Source: Akkermansiaceae bacterium UBA956
Lineage (GTDB): Bacteria > Verrucomicrobiota > Verrucomicrobiia > Verrucomicrobiales > Akkermansiaceae
Reading direction: 5' to 3'
NCBI GenBank assembly: GCA_002293145.1
Contig: DBCO01000038.1
Location: 1 to 54,478, forward strand
Length of the DNA stretch: 54,478 nt
Under the pieces are notes generated by a model, which was not told the DNA's origin, searched no databases, and was given only the letters and a program-made list of their open reading frames with translations. This document shows positions 35,034 through 44,382 of the stretch, one piece after another (the stretch's first letter is position 1; each line of letters begins with the position of its first letter). The position numbers were made by a program, and so were the translations under genes.

Positions 35034-36410
35034 ATGTCGGAAACACCCACAGCGCAGACTGTTCTCATCGTCGATCAAGAAATTGAATTTCTCGATTGGG
35101 CGACTAAGCACCTTGCCGCCAAAGATCTTAAAATTTTACGCACCGATAACGCCGACAAGGCCATCAAAGTCGTCAGTAAAACTCATGTCGATGTCGTTCT
35201 TTCCTCCATTGATCTTCAACCGTTCGACGGCATGGAATTGCTTGGAAAAATCAAAGCGCAATCACCAGCTACCCTCGTGATCCTAATCGCAGGTTTCCCG
35301 ACGACTGGGCAGGTCATCGAGGCCACGCAACGAGGCGCACACGATGTGTTGCGAAAAGAATCTCTCGCTTTCGAATTGCGCTCCGTTCTCGAATCCGCAT
35401 TGCAACTCGCCGAGGATCGTCGCTCTGCCGATACCACATCGGCCGCATCACCCGCTCAAGACGGGCGAGTCAAGATCATCGGTGTATCCCGCGCTCTGCA
35501 GGATGTTTTTAAAATCGTCGGGCGTGTTGCACGCTCTGACGCACCTGTTTTAGTTTCCGGAGAAAGCGGATCAGGCAAAGAACTGATCGCCAAAGCCATT
35601 CACGAGTATTCACCACGTCGTCTCAAGGAGATGATCCCACTCAACTGCGGTGCGATACCTGAAAACTTGTTAGAATCCGAACTTTTCGGCCATGAAAAAG
35701 GCTCGTTCACCGGAGCCATTGCTCGCCGTGCAGGTCGCTTTGAACAAGCCGATGGTGGCACATTATTTCTAGACGAAATCGGCGATATGCCGCTATCGAT
35801 TCAAGTGAAATTGTTGCGCGTCCTTCAAGACGGAACGTTTTCCCGCGTCGGTTCTAACGATACGCAAACCAGCGATGTACGCATCATTACTGCCACCCAC
35901 AAAGACCTCGCCGCAGAGGTCAGCGCCGGACGTTTTCGCGAGGACCTATACTATCGACTCAACGTCGTAGAGGTGCGCATCCCTCCCCTGCGCGATCGCA
36001 AAGACGACATCCCTCTGCTCGCCGAATATTTCCTCCAACGCATCACGCGTAAGAACGGCATGGCTCGCATCCGCCTCTCTCAAGAAGCGATCAGCGCCTT
36101 GCAAACTCACCATTGGCCAGGAAATGTGCGAGAACTCGAAAACACCATCGCTCGTGCCTGCGCTCTGGCGTCTTCCTCAGTACTATTACCTTCCGATATT
36201 CCGTTAGCCTCGGCACCCATTACGTCACGCATCAAGCTCGATGACGCACTCGATCGAATGATCAATTCAGCGCCCTCAGGAAACATCATCGATTGGGTCG
36301 TTTCGCAGCTCGCCCAACGCGCCGTAGAGCTTGCCGATAACGACATCAAGAAAGCCTCGAACAATCTCGGCATTAGCCAAGAGGAACTCAAAAAACGTCT
36401 CGCGCCCTAA
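35034..36410 (+). CDS. sigma-54-dependent activator with degenerate receiver domain
   Basis: A 458-residue NtrC-type regulator. Residues about 1-120 are a receiver fold, but the phosphoacceptor Asp is Ser in DVVLSSIDLQPFDG, and the acidic pair is Asp-Gln (VLIVDQE). The AAA+ domain (about 145-375) has Walker A GESGSGKE, loop GSFTGA (GAFTGA variant), Walker B LFLDEIGD and the arginine-finger region FREDLYYRLN. A C-terminal helix-turn-helix (ASNNLGISQEELKKRL) follows. The ATG at 35034 is chosen. No sensor kinase is adjacent. Probably acts without phosphorylation. Confidence 0.9.
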   Translation: MSETPTAQTVLIVDQEIEFLDWATKHLAAKDLKILRTDNADKAIKVVSKTHVDVVLSSIDLQPFDGMELLGKIKAQSPATLVILIAGFPTTGQVIEATQRGAHDVLRKESLAFELRSVLESALQLAEDRRSADTTSAASPAQDGRVKIIGVSRALQDVFKIVGRVARSDAPVLVSGESGSGKELIAKAIHEYSPRRLKEMIPLNCGAIPENLLESELFGHEKGSFTGAIARRAGRFEQADGGTLFLDEIGDMPLSIQVKLLRVLQDGTFSRVGSNDTQTSDVRIITATHKDLAAEVSAGRFREDLYYRLNVVEVRIPPLRDRKDDIPLLAEYFLQRITRKNGMARIRLSQEAISALQTHHWPGNVRELENTIARACALASSSVLLPSDIPLASAPITSRIKLDDALDRMINSAPSGNIIDWVVSQLAQRAVELADNDIKKASNNLGISQEELKKRLAP

Positions 36411-36418
36411 TCAACATC

Positions 36419-37036
36419 ATGTTTCTGGAACTTAAGCATCCGCTCATTGCCAACGAATTGGGAATCCTGCGCCAAAAAGACTGCCCGCCACATCTGTTTC
36501 GCCAAAGCGTACGCCGCGTCGCCACACTGATGACCCCTTACTTGTGCGAAACATTTGCCACCGAGTATTATTCCGTCGAGACTCCGCTCGAAACAATTTC
36601 CGCACAGCGGCTCCAATCCCCCGTCATACTCGTGCCGATCCTCCGCGCAGGCCTCGGCTTTCTTGATGGCTTTCTCGATGTCATACCCAAAGCCTGCGTC
36701 GCTCACATCGGACTCAAGCGCGATGAAGAAACATTGCGGCCTAAAACCTATTACTCCAACCTACCCGATTCTCTAGCAGAAAGTGAAATCATTTTACTCG
36801 ACCCCATGCTCGCCACCGGCGGATCAGCCATTGAGGCCGTTAGACAACTTCGTGATGCTGGCGCGAAAAACATTCGCTTTGCCTGCCTCGTCGCCGCACC
36901 CGAAGGCGTAGAACTTTTCGAAAAAGCCTGGCCCGATGTGCCCATCTACGCAGCCGCGCTTGATCGTTGCCTCAACGAACACGGCTACATCCTTCCTGGT
37001 CTCGGCGATGCCGGTGATCGATTGTTCGGTACCTAA
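36419..37036 (+). CDS. upp: uracil phosphoribosyltransferase
   Basis: A 205-residue enzyme of pyrimidine salvage making UMP from uracil and PRPP. The PRPP-binding motif is LLDPMLATGGSA, and family motifs PILRAGLGFLDG and the C-terminal YILPGLGDAGDRLFGT (uracil binding) are present. Starts eight bases after the activator gene, so it may share its transcript. Confidence 0.95.
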   Translation: MFLELKHPLIANELGILRQKDCPPHLFRQSVRRVATLMTPYLCETFATEYYSVETPLETISAQRLQSPVILVPILRAGLGFLDGFLDVIPKACVAHIGLKRDEETLRPKTYYSNLPDSLAESEIILLDPMLATGGSAIEAVRQLRDAGAKNIRFACLVAAPEGVELFEKAWPDVPIYAAALDRCLNEHGYILPGLGDAGDRLFGT

Positions 37037-37166
37037 TGGAAGCCATCACGGAGCATTGGTTTCAACATCATCAAATAATTTAGGAGCACACTTCTTTCCC
37101 ATTTCCGATTTCAGCATTTCTGTCTTGATTGCCCACGCAAGCTGTGATCTGATCACCCTTTCCCAC

Positions 37167-37664
37167 ATGAGCAATACAGCAATCGTCGGCATTATCATGG
37201 GCAGCACCTCAGACTGGCCCACCATGGAGCATGCAGCCAAAACTCTCGAAGACTTCGGTGTCGCCTGGGAGGCTCAAGTTGTGAGCGCTCATCGCACTCC
37301 ACAGAAACTTTATGATTTTGCTAGTTCCGCCAAAGAGCGCGGGCTCAAGGTTATCATCGCCGGCGCCGGTGGTGCCGCCCACCTTCCCGGTATGTGCGCC
37401 GCTATGACACCCCTTCCCGTTCTGGGCGTACCTGTTGAATCCAAAACACTCAAGGGCATCGATTCACTGCTCTCCATTGTCCAAATGCCCGCCGGCATCC
37501 CTGCTGCCACTTTTGCCATTGGTAAGGCTGGCGCCATCAATGCCGCACTCTTCGCCATCGCGCAACTTGCTACTACAGACATCGTACTTGCTCAAAAGCT
37601 CGACACCTTCCGTGCGAAGCAGACACAAACCGTGCTCGATGCCGAGCTCCCTCCCCTCGCTTGA
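37167..37664 (+). CDS. purE: N5-carboxyaminoimidazole ribonucleotide mutase
   Basis: A 165-residue class I PurE of purine synthesis. The motif MGSTSDWPTM at residues 11-20 and SAHRTP (catalytic His) plus GAGGAAHLPGM are diagnostic. The ATG at 37167 fits the family length; the open frame extends upstream over upp in another frame and is not used. It is followed 12 bases later by purK, the normal partner. Confidence 0.96.
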   Translation: MSNTAIVGIIMGSTSDWPTMEHAAKTLEDFGVAWEAQVVSAHRTPQKLYDFASSAKERGLKVIIAGAGGAAHLPGMCAAMTPLPVLGVPVESKTLKGIDSLLSIVQMPAGIPAATFAIGKAGAINAALFAIAQLATTDIVLAQKLDTFRAKQTQTVLDAELPPLA

Positions 37665-37676
37665 ACTGAATCTACC

Positions 37677-38825
37677 ATGAGCGCCTCATCCTTTTCTCCC
37701 GGCAGCACCATCGGCATTCTCGGCGGTGGACAACTCGCCCGCATGCTCTGCATGGAGGCCAAGCGCATGGGCTACAAAACCCTTGTCTGGACGGGTGGCC
37801 TCGAGGCTCCTGCATCCGCCCTCTGCGATCAAGTCATCGAGCTTCCATTCGATGACCTCAACGCTTTGCAACAATTCAACGAACTCGCCGATGTCGCCAC
37901 CGCCGAATTCGAAAACATCCCTCGCGCCACGCTCGATGCTGTAGAGGCTGCCGTGGCCCTTCGCCCCTCGGCTCATGCCATTGCCACCTGCGCCAATCGC
38001 GAGTTGGAGAAAAATTTCCTCCGCTCGCAAGGCGTGCCTTGTGCGCCCTTTTGGATCATCTCGAACGCAGAAGAACTCGCCGCCGCCATGGCCGAACTCG
38101 CAGGCCCTGGTGTACTCAAGACCTCCGCCTTCGGCTACGATGGTAAGGGCCAGCGCAAACTCCAAGGCGACGAAAATCCGCAAGAAGTCTGGCAAGCATT
38201 TCAAGCCCCACGCGCCATCCTCGAAGGCTTCATTACCTTCCAAGCCGAGCTCTCGGTGATGATCGCACGCAATGCCAATGGTGAAGTTCGCTGCTTCGAT
38301 GTCGTCGAAAATCATCACCGCCACCACATTCTCGATCTCACCATCGCGCCTGCACCTTTCGCTGAATCGGTGCGCCAGCAAGCCCAAGACATCGCCACAA
38401 AAATCGCCAATGCCTTCGACTACATCGGCATCATGGGCGTCGAGTTTTTCCTGACTGCAGACCAGACCTTGCTGGTGAATGAAATGGCACCTCGCCCACA
38501 CAACTCTGGTCACCACACCATCGATGCCTGCGCCACCTCGCAGTTCGAGCAACAACTGCGCGCCGTCTGCAACGTGCCACTCGGCTGCACGCGCCTTCTC
38601 AGCCCTGCAGTGATGCTGAATCTATTAGGCGACATGTGGCCTGCCATCGAGCAAGCGCCGAACTGGATACCTCTCCTCGCCGATGGCTCTGCCGCCCTGC
38701 ATTTGTATGGCAAAAAGCGCGCCATCGAGCGCCGCAAAATGGGCCACATCACCTTCCTCGGTGATGATGCTCTCGCACGCGCCAATGCCATCAAAAAATC
38801 GCTCCTCTCCCAAGGCAAAGACTGA
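37677..38825 (+). CDS. purK: N5-carboxyaminoimidazole ribonucleotide synthase
   Basis: A 382-residue ATP-grasp enzyme making N5-CAIR, the PurE substrate. The N-terminal nucleotide-binding motif GILGGGQLARM, the TSAFGYDGKGQ (ATP-binding loop) and NEMAPRPHNSGHHTIDA (Mg/substrate) are clear. Co-transcribed with purE. Confidence 0.96.
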   Translation: MSASSFSPGSTIGILGGGQLARMLCMEAKRMGYKTLVWTGGLEAPASALCDQVIELPFDDLNALQQFNELADVATAEFENIPRATLDAVEAAVALRPSAHAIATCANRELEKNFLRSQGVPCAPFWIISNAEELAAAMAELAGPGVLKTSAFGYDGKGQRKLQGDENPQEVWQAFQAPRAILEGFITFQAELSVMIARNANGEVRCFDVVENHHRHHILDLTIAPAPFAESVRQQAQDIATKIANAFDYIGIMGVEFFLTADQTLLVNEMAPRPHNSGHHTIDACATSQFEQQLRAVCNVPLGCTRLLSPAVMLNLLGDMWPAIEQAPNWIPLLADGSAALHLYGKKRAIERRKMGHITFLGDDALARANAIKKSLLSQGKD

Positions 38826-38838
38826 AATATTCAGGAAA

Positions 38839-41382
38839 TCACTTCGCCTTCAGCGGCGTCAAGCTCACCGGACCAATCAAGCCCGCAGGACGCACCGGCC
38901 ATGTCGAGGCATCAAGCGGTTTGTAATCGCGATTCACGATGTTGATCTCTTTGAAAATTTTCCACTTCTGCTGAGTCCGATCCATGTAAGCGATGCGATT
39001 AGCCGCCACGTTTGTCACCTCGATCTCGATCACATTCTCGCCCGCTCGGAAAACATCCTTCAATACCACCGTGAAAGGACGCGCCCACAGTCGTGCGACC
39101 GACTTCCCATTGACTCGAACATCGGCACTGTCTGCCACCTCGCCCAAATCGAGCATGTAGGCCGCAGCCGCCGTTTCGCCAAGTTTGATCGTCGTTGTGT
39201 AGCGTGCTGATCCAGAAAAGTTCCGATAGTCCTCGCCCACTTGCTCCGTCCAAGGCCGCAATTCTGTGAGAGAAAATGTGGCGGGCGATTTAGGTCCACC
39301 TTGCCCAAACTCCACACGCCATTCTTGACCCCACGCGATGGGCTCACCCGCTTTCTCATGATAGACCCAGTCTGCCGCCTTTTGATCTAACGGAATTTCA
39401 CGCACGATCATCGATTCCCCCGCCGCCAGCTCGATCCGCACCTGCGTCTCATCACCCACTTGCTTCATCTGCGGCCTGCCGATCTCGTGCTCCGCCATCG
39501 GATTCATCAGTAGGAAATTTTTCCCACGCAAGGGCAGATAGGCATCCACCGCAGTCTTCCCGCGATTCACCAGAAAATACCAATGCCCTCCCTGATCCTT
39601 GCGCCGAATCCCCTGCAAGCCTGCATGCAAAAACTGCTCAGGCCGAATCGCTGCTGCTTGCACCAATGCCGCACGATCAGCCGATACCACAATCTTACCC
39701 TTGCCCAGAAGCGCCACTTTCGTCACACCTTGATCGATGAATTCGAGCAAATCTAACATCTTGTGCAAACGCTGCTCACGCTCCGCATGCTGATGAAATC
39801 CCACCACTGTTTGCGGTAACTCCTTCTCAAAACAAATCGTCGCACCATCGCGCGCCAAGACTAACAATTTTTCCATCGTCGCCACAGGTATCACCCGCGC
39901 ACCTGCCAGATACAGACACTGCCATTCATTACCACCTAACAAAATCTTCCCATCCTTCACCACCGCTTTCTCCACGAATGCATCCGAGAGAAAATCATAC
40001 TGCACGCCCTGTTGCCGCAGCGCCAGTGCCGCTTGATAGAATGCATGCTTCGAAAAATACTGCTCCACATTGTGCATCGTAAATGCCATCAGATTTCCTT
40101 CCTCAGATTGAAACAAATCTGCCATCGGAAAATACACCAACGCATCACCATCGGATTGACCTCGTTGCAACACCGATTGCACACGCGTGATGTAGGCATT
40201 GAACGCCGGCATCGAGTGCCACAGTCCCCCATTCGGCCCCATGTTCACACTCGCATAAAATTGCCAACCCGGCCACGGAGCATCGCTTGGCGAAAAAGGA
40301 ATGCCATGGAAAATAATGTGATTCACCCCACACAACCACAAATAATCCGCCGCCGCTTTTAAGTCCGCATGCGCCGTCTGAAAATGCTCGCCCAACCACG
40401 TGAACGACTCCGCCGAACTCAGCGTGCTGCCTTTCACATGCGCCGATGATGACGCCATCTGCAACATCGGCATATGCTCATCGGGCAAGCCCCCAAAAGC
40501 CTCTGTTTCAGGAATGTCCGATGCCGCATACAGATCGATCAAATTGCACGGCGCACCATGCCCTTGATTCCGCGTCACGTAGCCCTTGTCCTTCGACCAC
40601 GCATTCCACCGCCGCATAAAAGTCAAGTGCAACTCATTCAAGGTCATGCGATAGTCATGCTTGATCCGCGCCACATAATCAGCCTCACCATGCCCTGCCA
40701 ATGCGGGCAAATGCTCCAACAAATCATACCCACGCAGACGCAAAAAATCCTCCTGCATCGTCCGCGTCCAGTTCGCGCCAAAATACTCGAACGAGTCATG
40801 AAACTGCGCGCGAATCCCCTGCGGCGGCGCACTCTTCCACGCCGCATCAAACGGTTGCAAGTAGCGATCCAACACCGCCACCGAAAAAGGATCGACTACA
40901 TTGCCCGCTCCTCCTGGTGCCGCCCGCTTCACCAACATCAAGCGCTCACGAATCTCCGCATTCTGCATCGATGCCGACTTCGCATCCTTCCACGCGATCG
41001 ACATCAGCGAGTCCTCACGCTTCACCCACGGCCCGCCAAACGGCCAACCCGTGCCCGTCGTCAGATCCAGGCCCATCTGCAAACGCTTTGTTTCCTTGCC
41101 CGTATGATCTAACAACTTCATCCAGTCCTTCGACAAAAACTCCTTCTCCCGCGCATCAAAACCCGTCACCCCATAGATCGGACAAATCTCCACCCCACCC
41201 ATACCCGCTTGCGAAAACTGCTGCAACTGCTGCGTGATGCTCGCCTCATCCACCGCCGAGCCCAGCCACCACCAACGCGTCCACGGCTTACTCGTCATCG
41301 TCGCCTGCGGCCACGTCAATGACTCCTGAGCAACAACCGAAAAACACAACAAACATAGCAACGATCGATGCAACCACTTCAT
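38839..41382 (-). CDS. secreted GH106-type alpha-L-rhamnosidase
   Basis: An 847-residue exported glycoside hydrolase. The signal peptide is residues 1-18 (ending VVAQ). The N-terminal signature of GH106 is strong: PWTRWWWLGSAVDE, GMGGVEICPIYGVTGFD, and GLDLTTGTGWPFGG. A central TIM-barrel-like part contains SSAESFTWLGEHFQ with a likely acidic catalytic residue. The C-terminal region (VRVNGKSVARLWARPF) is a galactose-binding-like beta-sandwich. Polymer substrate unknown. The ATG at 41382 starts the signal peptide; the frame runs on to 41451. Confidence 0.85.
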   Translation of the reverse strand: MKWLHRSLLCLLCFSVVAQESLTWPQATMTSKPWTRWWWLGSAVDEASITQQLQQFSQAGMGGVEICPIYGVTGFDAREKEFLSKDWMKLLDHTGKETKRLQMGLDLTTGTGWPFGGPWVKREDSLMSIAWKDAKSASMQNAEIRERLMLVKRAAPGGAGNVVDPFSVAVLDRYLQPFDAAWKSAPPQGIRAQFHDSFEYFGANWTRTMQEDFLRLRGYDLLEHLPALAGHGEADYVARIKHDYRMTLNELHLTFMRRWNAWSKDKGYVTRNQGHGAPCNLIDLYAASDIPETEAFGGLPDEHMPMLQMASSSAHVKGSTLSSAESFTWLGEHFQTAHADLKAAADYLWLCGVNHIIFHGIPFSPSDAPWPGWQFYASVNMGPNGGLWHSMPAFNAYITRVQSVLQRGQSDGDALVYFPMADLFQSEEGNLMAFTMHNVEQYFSKHAFYQAALALRQQGVQYDFLSDAFVEKAVVKDGKILLGGNEWQCLYLAGARVIPVATMEKLLVLARDGATICFEKELPQTVVGFHQHAEREQRLHKMLDLLEFIDQGVTKVALLGKGKIVVSADRAALVQAAAIRPEQFLHAGLQGIRRKDQGGHWYFLVNRGKTAVDAYLPLRGKNFLLMNPMAEHEIGRPQMKQVGDETQVRIELAAGESMIVREIPLDQKAADWVYHEKAGEPIAWGQEWRVEFGQGGPKSPATFSLTELRPWTEQVGEDYRNFSGSARYTTTIKLGETAAAAYMLDLGEVADSADVRVNGKSVARLWARPFTVVLKDVFRAGENVIEIEVTNVAANRIAYMDRTQQKWKIFKEINIVNRDYKPLDASTWPVRPAGLIGPVSLTPLKAK

Positions 41383-41623
41383 GCCCTCCATTCTATCCCG
41401 AGGGCCCATTTTGAACAGCCCCCATTTGAGGTATGTCACATGCGAGCACAACCATCAGGCACAGGACGCCAATCAATCACATATCGCATCGTAGTACTCA
41501 TAGCATGCTATCCCCCCACTCGACTGTTCTAGCCCATTTTTCTATGTTTCCACATAGGCAAAGAAAAACCGCGCCCACCACTGCGTGGACGCTGTTGTTA
41601 TAATCTACAATGAAAAAAATTCG

Positions 41624-42868
41624 TTAGATGATCATGCCTGCGCCGACGGTTTCGTTGGTGCCGGGGTCGATGAGGATGAAGCTGCCAGTTTGGCGGTTGC
41701 GGCTGTAGCTGTCGAAAATCAAGGGCACGGCGGTGCGGAGGGTGATGCGGCCGATGTCGTTCATGGCAAAGGTTTCGAGGCCTTCGACTTTATGCAATGT
41801 ATCGATGTCGACGTGATATTTCACTTCTTGCACCACAGCTTTGGTTTCGCGGGTGGTGTGGCGCAGCACGAGCTTGGCTTTGTGTGGCATCGGCTTGGCG
41901 GAGAACCAGCAGATCATCGCTTCGATGTCCTGCTCGACTTGTGGCGGGTTGTTTTCCTTCACAATCATGTCGCCGCGTGAGATATCGATCTCATCATCCA
42001 AGGTGATGCATACCGACTGTGGCGCGAAGGCTTCTTCCTTTTCGCCATCGGGTGAATGGATCGCTTTGACGCGTGTGGTGAAACCGGATGGCAAGATGGT
42101 CACTTTATCACCAGGCTTGAACACACCACCAGCCACGCGGCCTGCGTAGCCGCGGAAGTCGTGCCATTCGTCGCTCATCGGACGCACCACCCATTGCACC
42201 GGGAAGCGGGCATCGACGTGATTTTCCTCACCGCCGATATAGACGTGCTCCAAATGATAGAGCAAAGCAGGGCCTTGATACCACGGCATGTTGGTGGATT
42301 TATCGACAACGTTATCACCATTGAGCGCCGAGATCGGGATGAAGGTGATGTCAACGATGTTGCCAAGACGTGAGGCGAGTGATTGGTAGTCGGCTACAAT
42401 TTGATTGTACACTTCTTCACTGTAATCCACGAGGTCCATTTTGTTGACGGCAACCACAAGGTGCTGGATGCGCAGCAAGTTGGCGATGAAACTGTGGCGT
42501 TTGGTTTGCTCGATCACACCTTTGCGAGCATCGATGAGGATGATGGAAAGATTGGATGTGGAAGCACCGGTCACCATGTTGCGGGTGTATTGAATGTGAC
42601 CGGGTGTGTCGGCAATGATGAACTTGCGCTTCGGCGTGGCGAAGTAGCGATAGGCGACATCGATGGTGATGCCTTGCTCGCGCTCGGCTTTCAGACCATC
42701 GGTCAGCAAAGCGAGGTTCACATGCTCGTCACCACGCTTGCGGGATGATTCTTCCATCGCCTCGAGTTGGTCCTCGAAGATCGATTTGGAATCATACAGC
42801 AAGCGGCCGATGAGAGTAGATTTGCCGTCGTCAACGGAACCGGCAGTGGAGAAACGTAGGAGGTCCAT
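41624..42868 (-). CDS. cysN: sulfate adenylyltransferase subunit 1 (GTPase)
   Basis: A 414-residue EF-Tu-like GTPase that drives the ATP sulfurylase CysD. Motifs: G1 AGSVDDGKST (residues 9-18), G3 DTPGHIQYT, G4 NKMD, and the switch-region DGLKAEREQGITIDVAY. Slightly shorter than the E. coli protein (475) and with no fused APS kinase, in agreement with the separate cysC. A 29-base inverted repeat ends six bases before its start codon, where the four-helix gene was inserted. Confidence 0.95.
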   Translation of the reverse strand: MDLLRFSTAGSVDDGKSTLIGRLLYDSKSIFEDQLEAMEESSRKRGDEHVNLALLTDGLKAEREQGITIDVAYRYFATPKRKFIIADTPGHIQYTRNMVTGASTSNLSIILIDARKGVIEQTKRHSFIANLLRIQHLVVAVNKMDLVDYSEEVYNQIVADYQSLASRLGNIVDITFIPISALNGDNVVDKSTNMPWYQGPALLYHLEHVYIGGEENHVDARFPVQWVVRPMSDEWHDFRGYAGRVAGGVFKPGDKVTILPSGFTTRVKAIHSPDGEKEEAFAPQSVCITLDDEIDISRGDMIVKENNPPQVEQDIEAMICWFSAKPMPHKAKLVLRHTTRETKAVVQEVKYHVDIDTLHKVEGLETFAMNDIGRITLRTAVPLIFDSYSRNRQTGSFILIDPGTNETVGAGMII

Positions 42869-42872
42869 ATAA

Positions 42873-42901
42873 GTCTAAAGGTCTAAGGTCTGAAAGTCTA
42901 A
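42873..42901. repeat. left inverted repeat around the four-helix gene
   Basis: A 29-base sequence made of GTCTAA/GGTCT-type units. Its reverse complement matches 23 of 29 bases at 43303-43331, on the other side of the four-helix-bundle gene. It lies between cysN's start and the small gene. Confidence 0.55.
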
Positions 42902-42907
42902 GGTTGG

Positions 42908-43270
42908 TTAGGGCTTCGTGTTTTTGCGAAGATAGTTGTTGAGTGTCTGAATGGCTCGGCTGAGCTGTTCGGAAAATTGGCGAAGGTTTTCGGAAGTCTC
43001 GTGGTCAGTGTAGTCGAGGTCTTCCGAGAGATAGAGCATGCTGCGCAGTTCACCATTGGAACCTTTGGCAATGTCGAGAAAGTTGGCGAAATCCGCATCG
43101 GTGCGTTTTTCAAATCGCTCAGCAATGTTGTTCATTACGGATACAGCTGCACGTTGGATTTGGTCTTTGAAGCCGAAGTCTTTGTTCTTACTGAATGTCT
43201 GATAGATCACTTTGCACTGCTCACGAGCACTCTGCCAGATGCGAAGTTCTTCAAATCGTTGTGCGTTCAT
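42908..43270 (-). CDS. four-helix-bundle protein (S23/IVS-encoded type)
   Basis: A 120-residue protein of the four-helix bundle (23S rRNA intervening-sequence) family. Typical motifs are FEELRIWQSARE near the start, the helix FKDQIQRAAVSVMNNIAE and the SNGELRSMLYLS segment. Members occur both in rRNA intervening sequences and as free-standing mobile genes. Here it interrupts the cysD-cysN pair and is flanked by inverted repeats at 42873-42901 and 43303-43331. Function unknown. Confidence 0.88.
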   Translation of the reverse strand: MNAQRFEELRIWQSAREQCKVIYQTFSKNKDFGFKDQIQRAAVSVMNNIAERFEKRTDADFANFLDIAKGSNGELRSMLYLSEDLDYTDHETSENLRQFSEQLSRAIQTLNNYLRKNTKP

Positions 43271-43302
43271 GAGTGAGTAAAAAAGTGATTGGGTTCCGAC
43301 AT

Positions 43303-43331
43303 TCAGACTTTATGACCTTCGACTTTAAGAC
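43303..43331. repeat. right inverted repeat around the four-helix gene
   Basis: The 29-base partner of 42873-42901 (23 of 29 positions complementary). It lies between the four-helix gene and the cysD end. Together the pair encloses about 400 bases, as expected of a small insertion element. Confidence 0.55.
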
Positions 43332-43333
43332 CG

Positions 43334-43374
43334 AAAGAAGGATATTTTTAACAAAGTTAAAAATATCCTTCTTT
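43334..43374 (-). terminator. perfect 19-base hairpin over the cysD stop codon
   Basis: The arms 43334-43352 and 43356-43374 are perfectly complementary with a 3-base AAA loop. The right arm holds the last codons and the stop codon of cysD. It would form a strong RNA hairpin after cysD with only a weak U-run, so it could be a terminator, attenuator or processing site between cysD and the genes behind it. Confidence 0.5.
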
Positions 43375-44262
43375 TTTCCTGTCTTCCATTGCTGTTTCGG
43401 AGCGTTTGTCGTCAGCGCGGGTGCCGCGTTCGGTTTGGCGGGCGGCGGCGACTTCGGCAATCACTTCATCGAGGTTCGAGGCGTGGGATTCTACGGCTCC
43501 GGTGCAGGTGGCATCACCGATGGTGCGGAAACGCACGATGCGTTTTTCAACGGTTTCGTGATCTTGCGGCTTGAGGAAATCGGTGACGGCGAGGAGCGAG
43601 CCATTGCGCTCGAAAATTTCGCGTTCATGCGAGAAGTAGATCGAGGGCAGAGGAATTTCCTCGCGCTGGATATACATCCAAATGTCCATCTCGGTGAAAT
43701 TCGAGAGCGGGAATACGCGGAAGTGTTCGCCGGGATTCTTGCGACCATTGAAAAGATTCCACAGCTCAGGGCGCTGATTTTTTGGGTCCCACTGACCGAA
43801 GTCATCGCGGTGGGAGAAAAAGCGCTCCTTGGCGCGGGCTTTTTCTTCATCACGGCGACCACCTCCGAGGCAGCAATCGTATTGATGCTTTTCGATAGTA
43901 TCGAGCAAGGTCACGGTCTGCAATTTGTTGCGTGAAGCATGCGGGCCTTTTTCTTCGACCACACGACCGCTGTCGATCGATTCCTGCACCAAGCCAATCA
44001 CCAAGCGAGCGCCGATTTTTTCGACAAACTCATCGCGATAGACCATGGTCTCGGGGAAATTGTGGCCTGTGTCGACGTGAACCAAAGGAAAGGGCATTTT
44101 GGCGGGCCAGAACGCCTTGCGGGCGAGCCAGGCCATGACAATCGAATCCTTGCCGCCAGAAAAAAGCAGCGCGGGGTTTTCAAACTGGGCAGCGGTTTCG
44201 CGAAGCACGAAAATCGCTTCCGCTTCCAGTTGATCCAAGTGACTGAGGTGATAGTTGGGCAT
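43357..44262 (-). CDS. cysD: sulfate adenylyltransferase subunit 2
   Basis: The catalytic half of ATP sulfurylase, 301 residues against 302 in E. coli. It has the N-type PP-loop LLFSGGKDSIVM, PLVHVDTGHNFPET, and the CLGGGRRDEEKARAKER segment. The C-terminal tail ends KKEGYF as usual. The start ATG at 44262 fits the family; the open frame continues to 44319 but the extension is cysteine-rich noise. Between cysC and cysN in the operon. Confidence 0.96.
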   Translation of the reverse strand: MPNYHLSHLDQLEAEAIFVLRETAAQFENPALLFSGGKDSIVMAWLARKAFWPAKMPFPLVHVDTGHNFPETMVYRDEFVEKIGARLVIGLVQESIDSGRVVEEKGPHASRNKLQTVTLLDTIEKHQYDCCLGGGRRDEEKARAKERFFSHRDDFGQWDPKNQRPELWNLFNGRKNPGEHFRVFPLSNFTEMDIWMYIQREEIPLPSIYFSHEREIFERNGSLLAVTDFLKPQDHETVEKRIVRFRTIGDATCTGAVESHASNLDEVIAEVAAARQTERGTRADDKRSETAMEDRKKEGYF

Positions 44263-44382
44263 GATGAAAAGTGTCGTAACGCACGCGGCGCAGGTGCAGT
44301 CTGCCATCATGCATCCCATCCGTCAATAAAAAATATTAGTTTGTTGTGCAATTTACTAATGATTCAATAAATCGTTTTAAAG

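Noticed and set aside
36936..37166. Upstream extension of purE.
   Set aside because: It overlaps upp in another frame and has no conserved residues; the ATG at 37167 matches the family length.
38900..41300. Several plus-strand frames of up to 212 codons opposite the GH106 gene.
   Set aside because: All are antisense frames with arginine/histidine-rich composition from the GC-rich third positions of the rhamnosidase gene.
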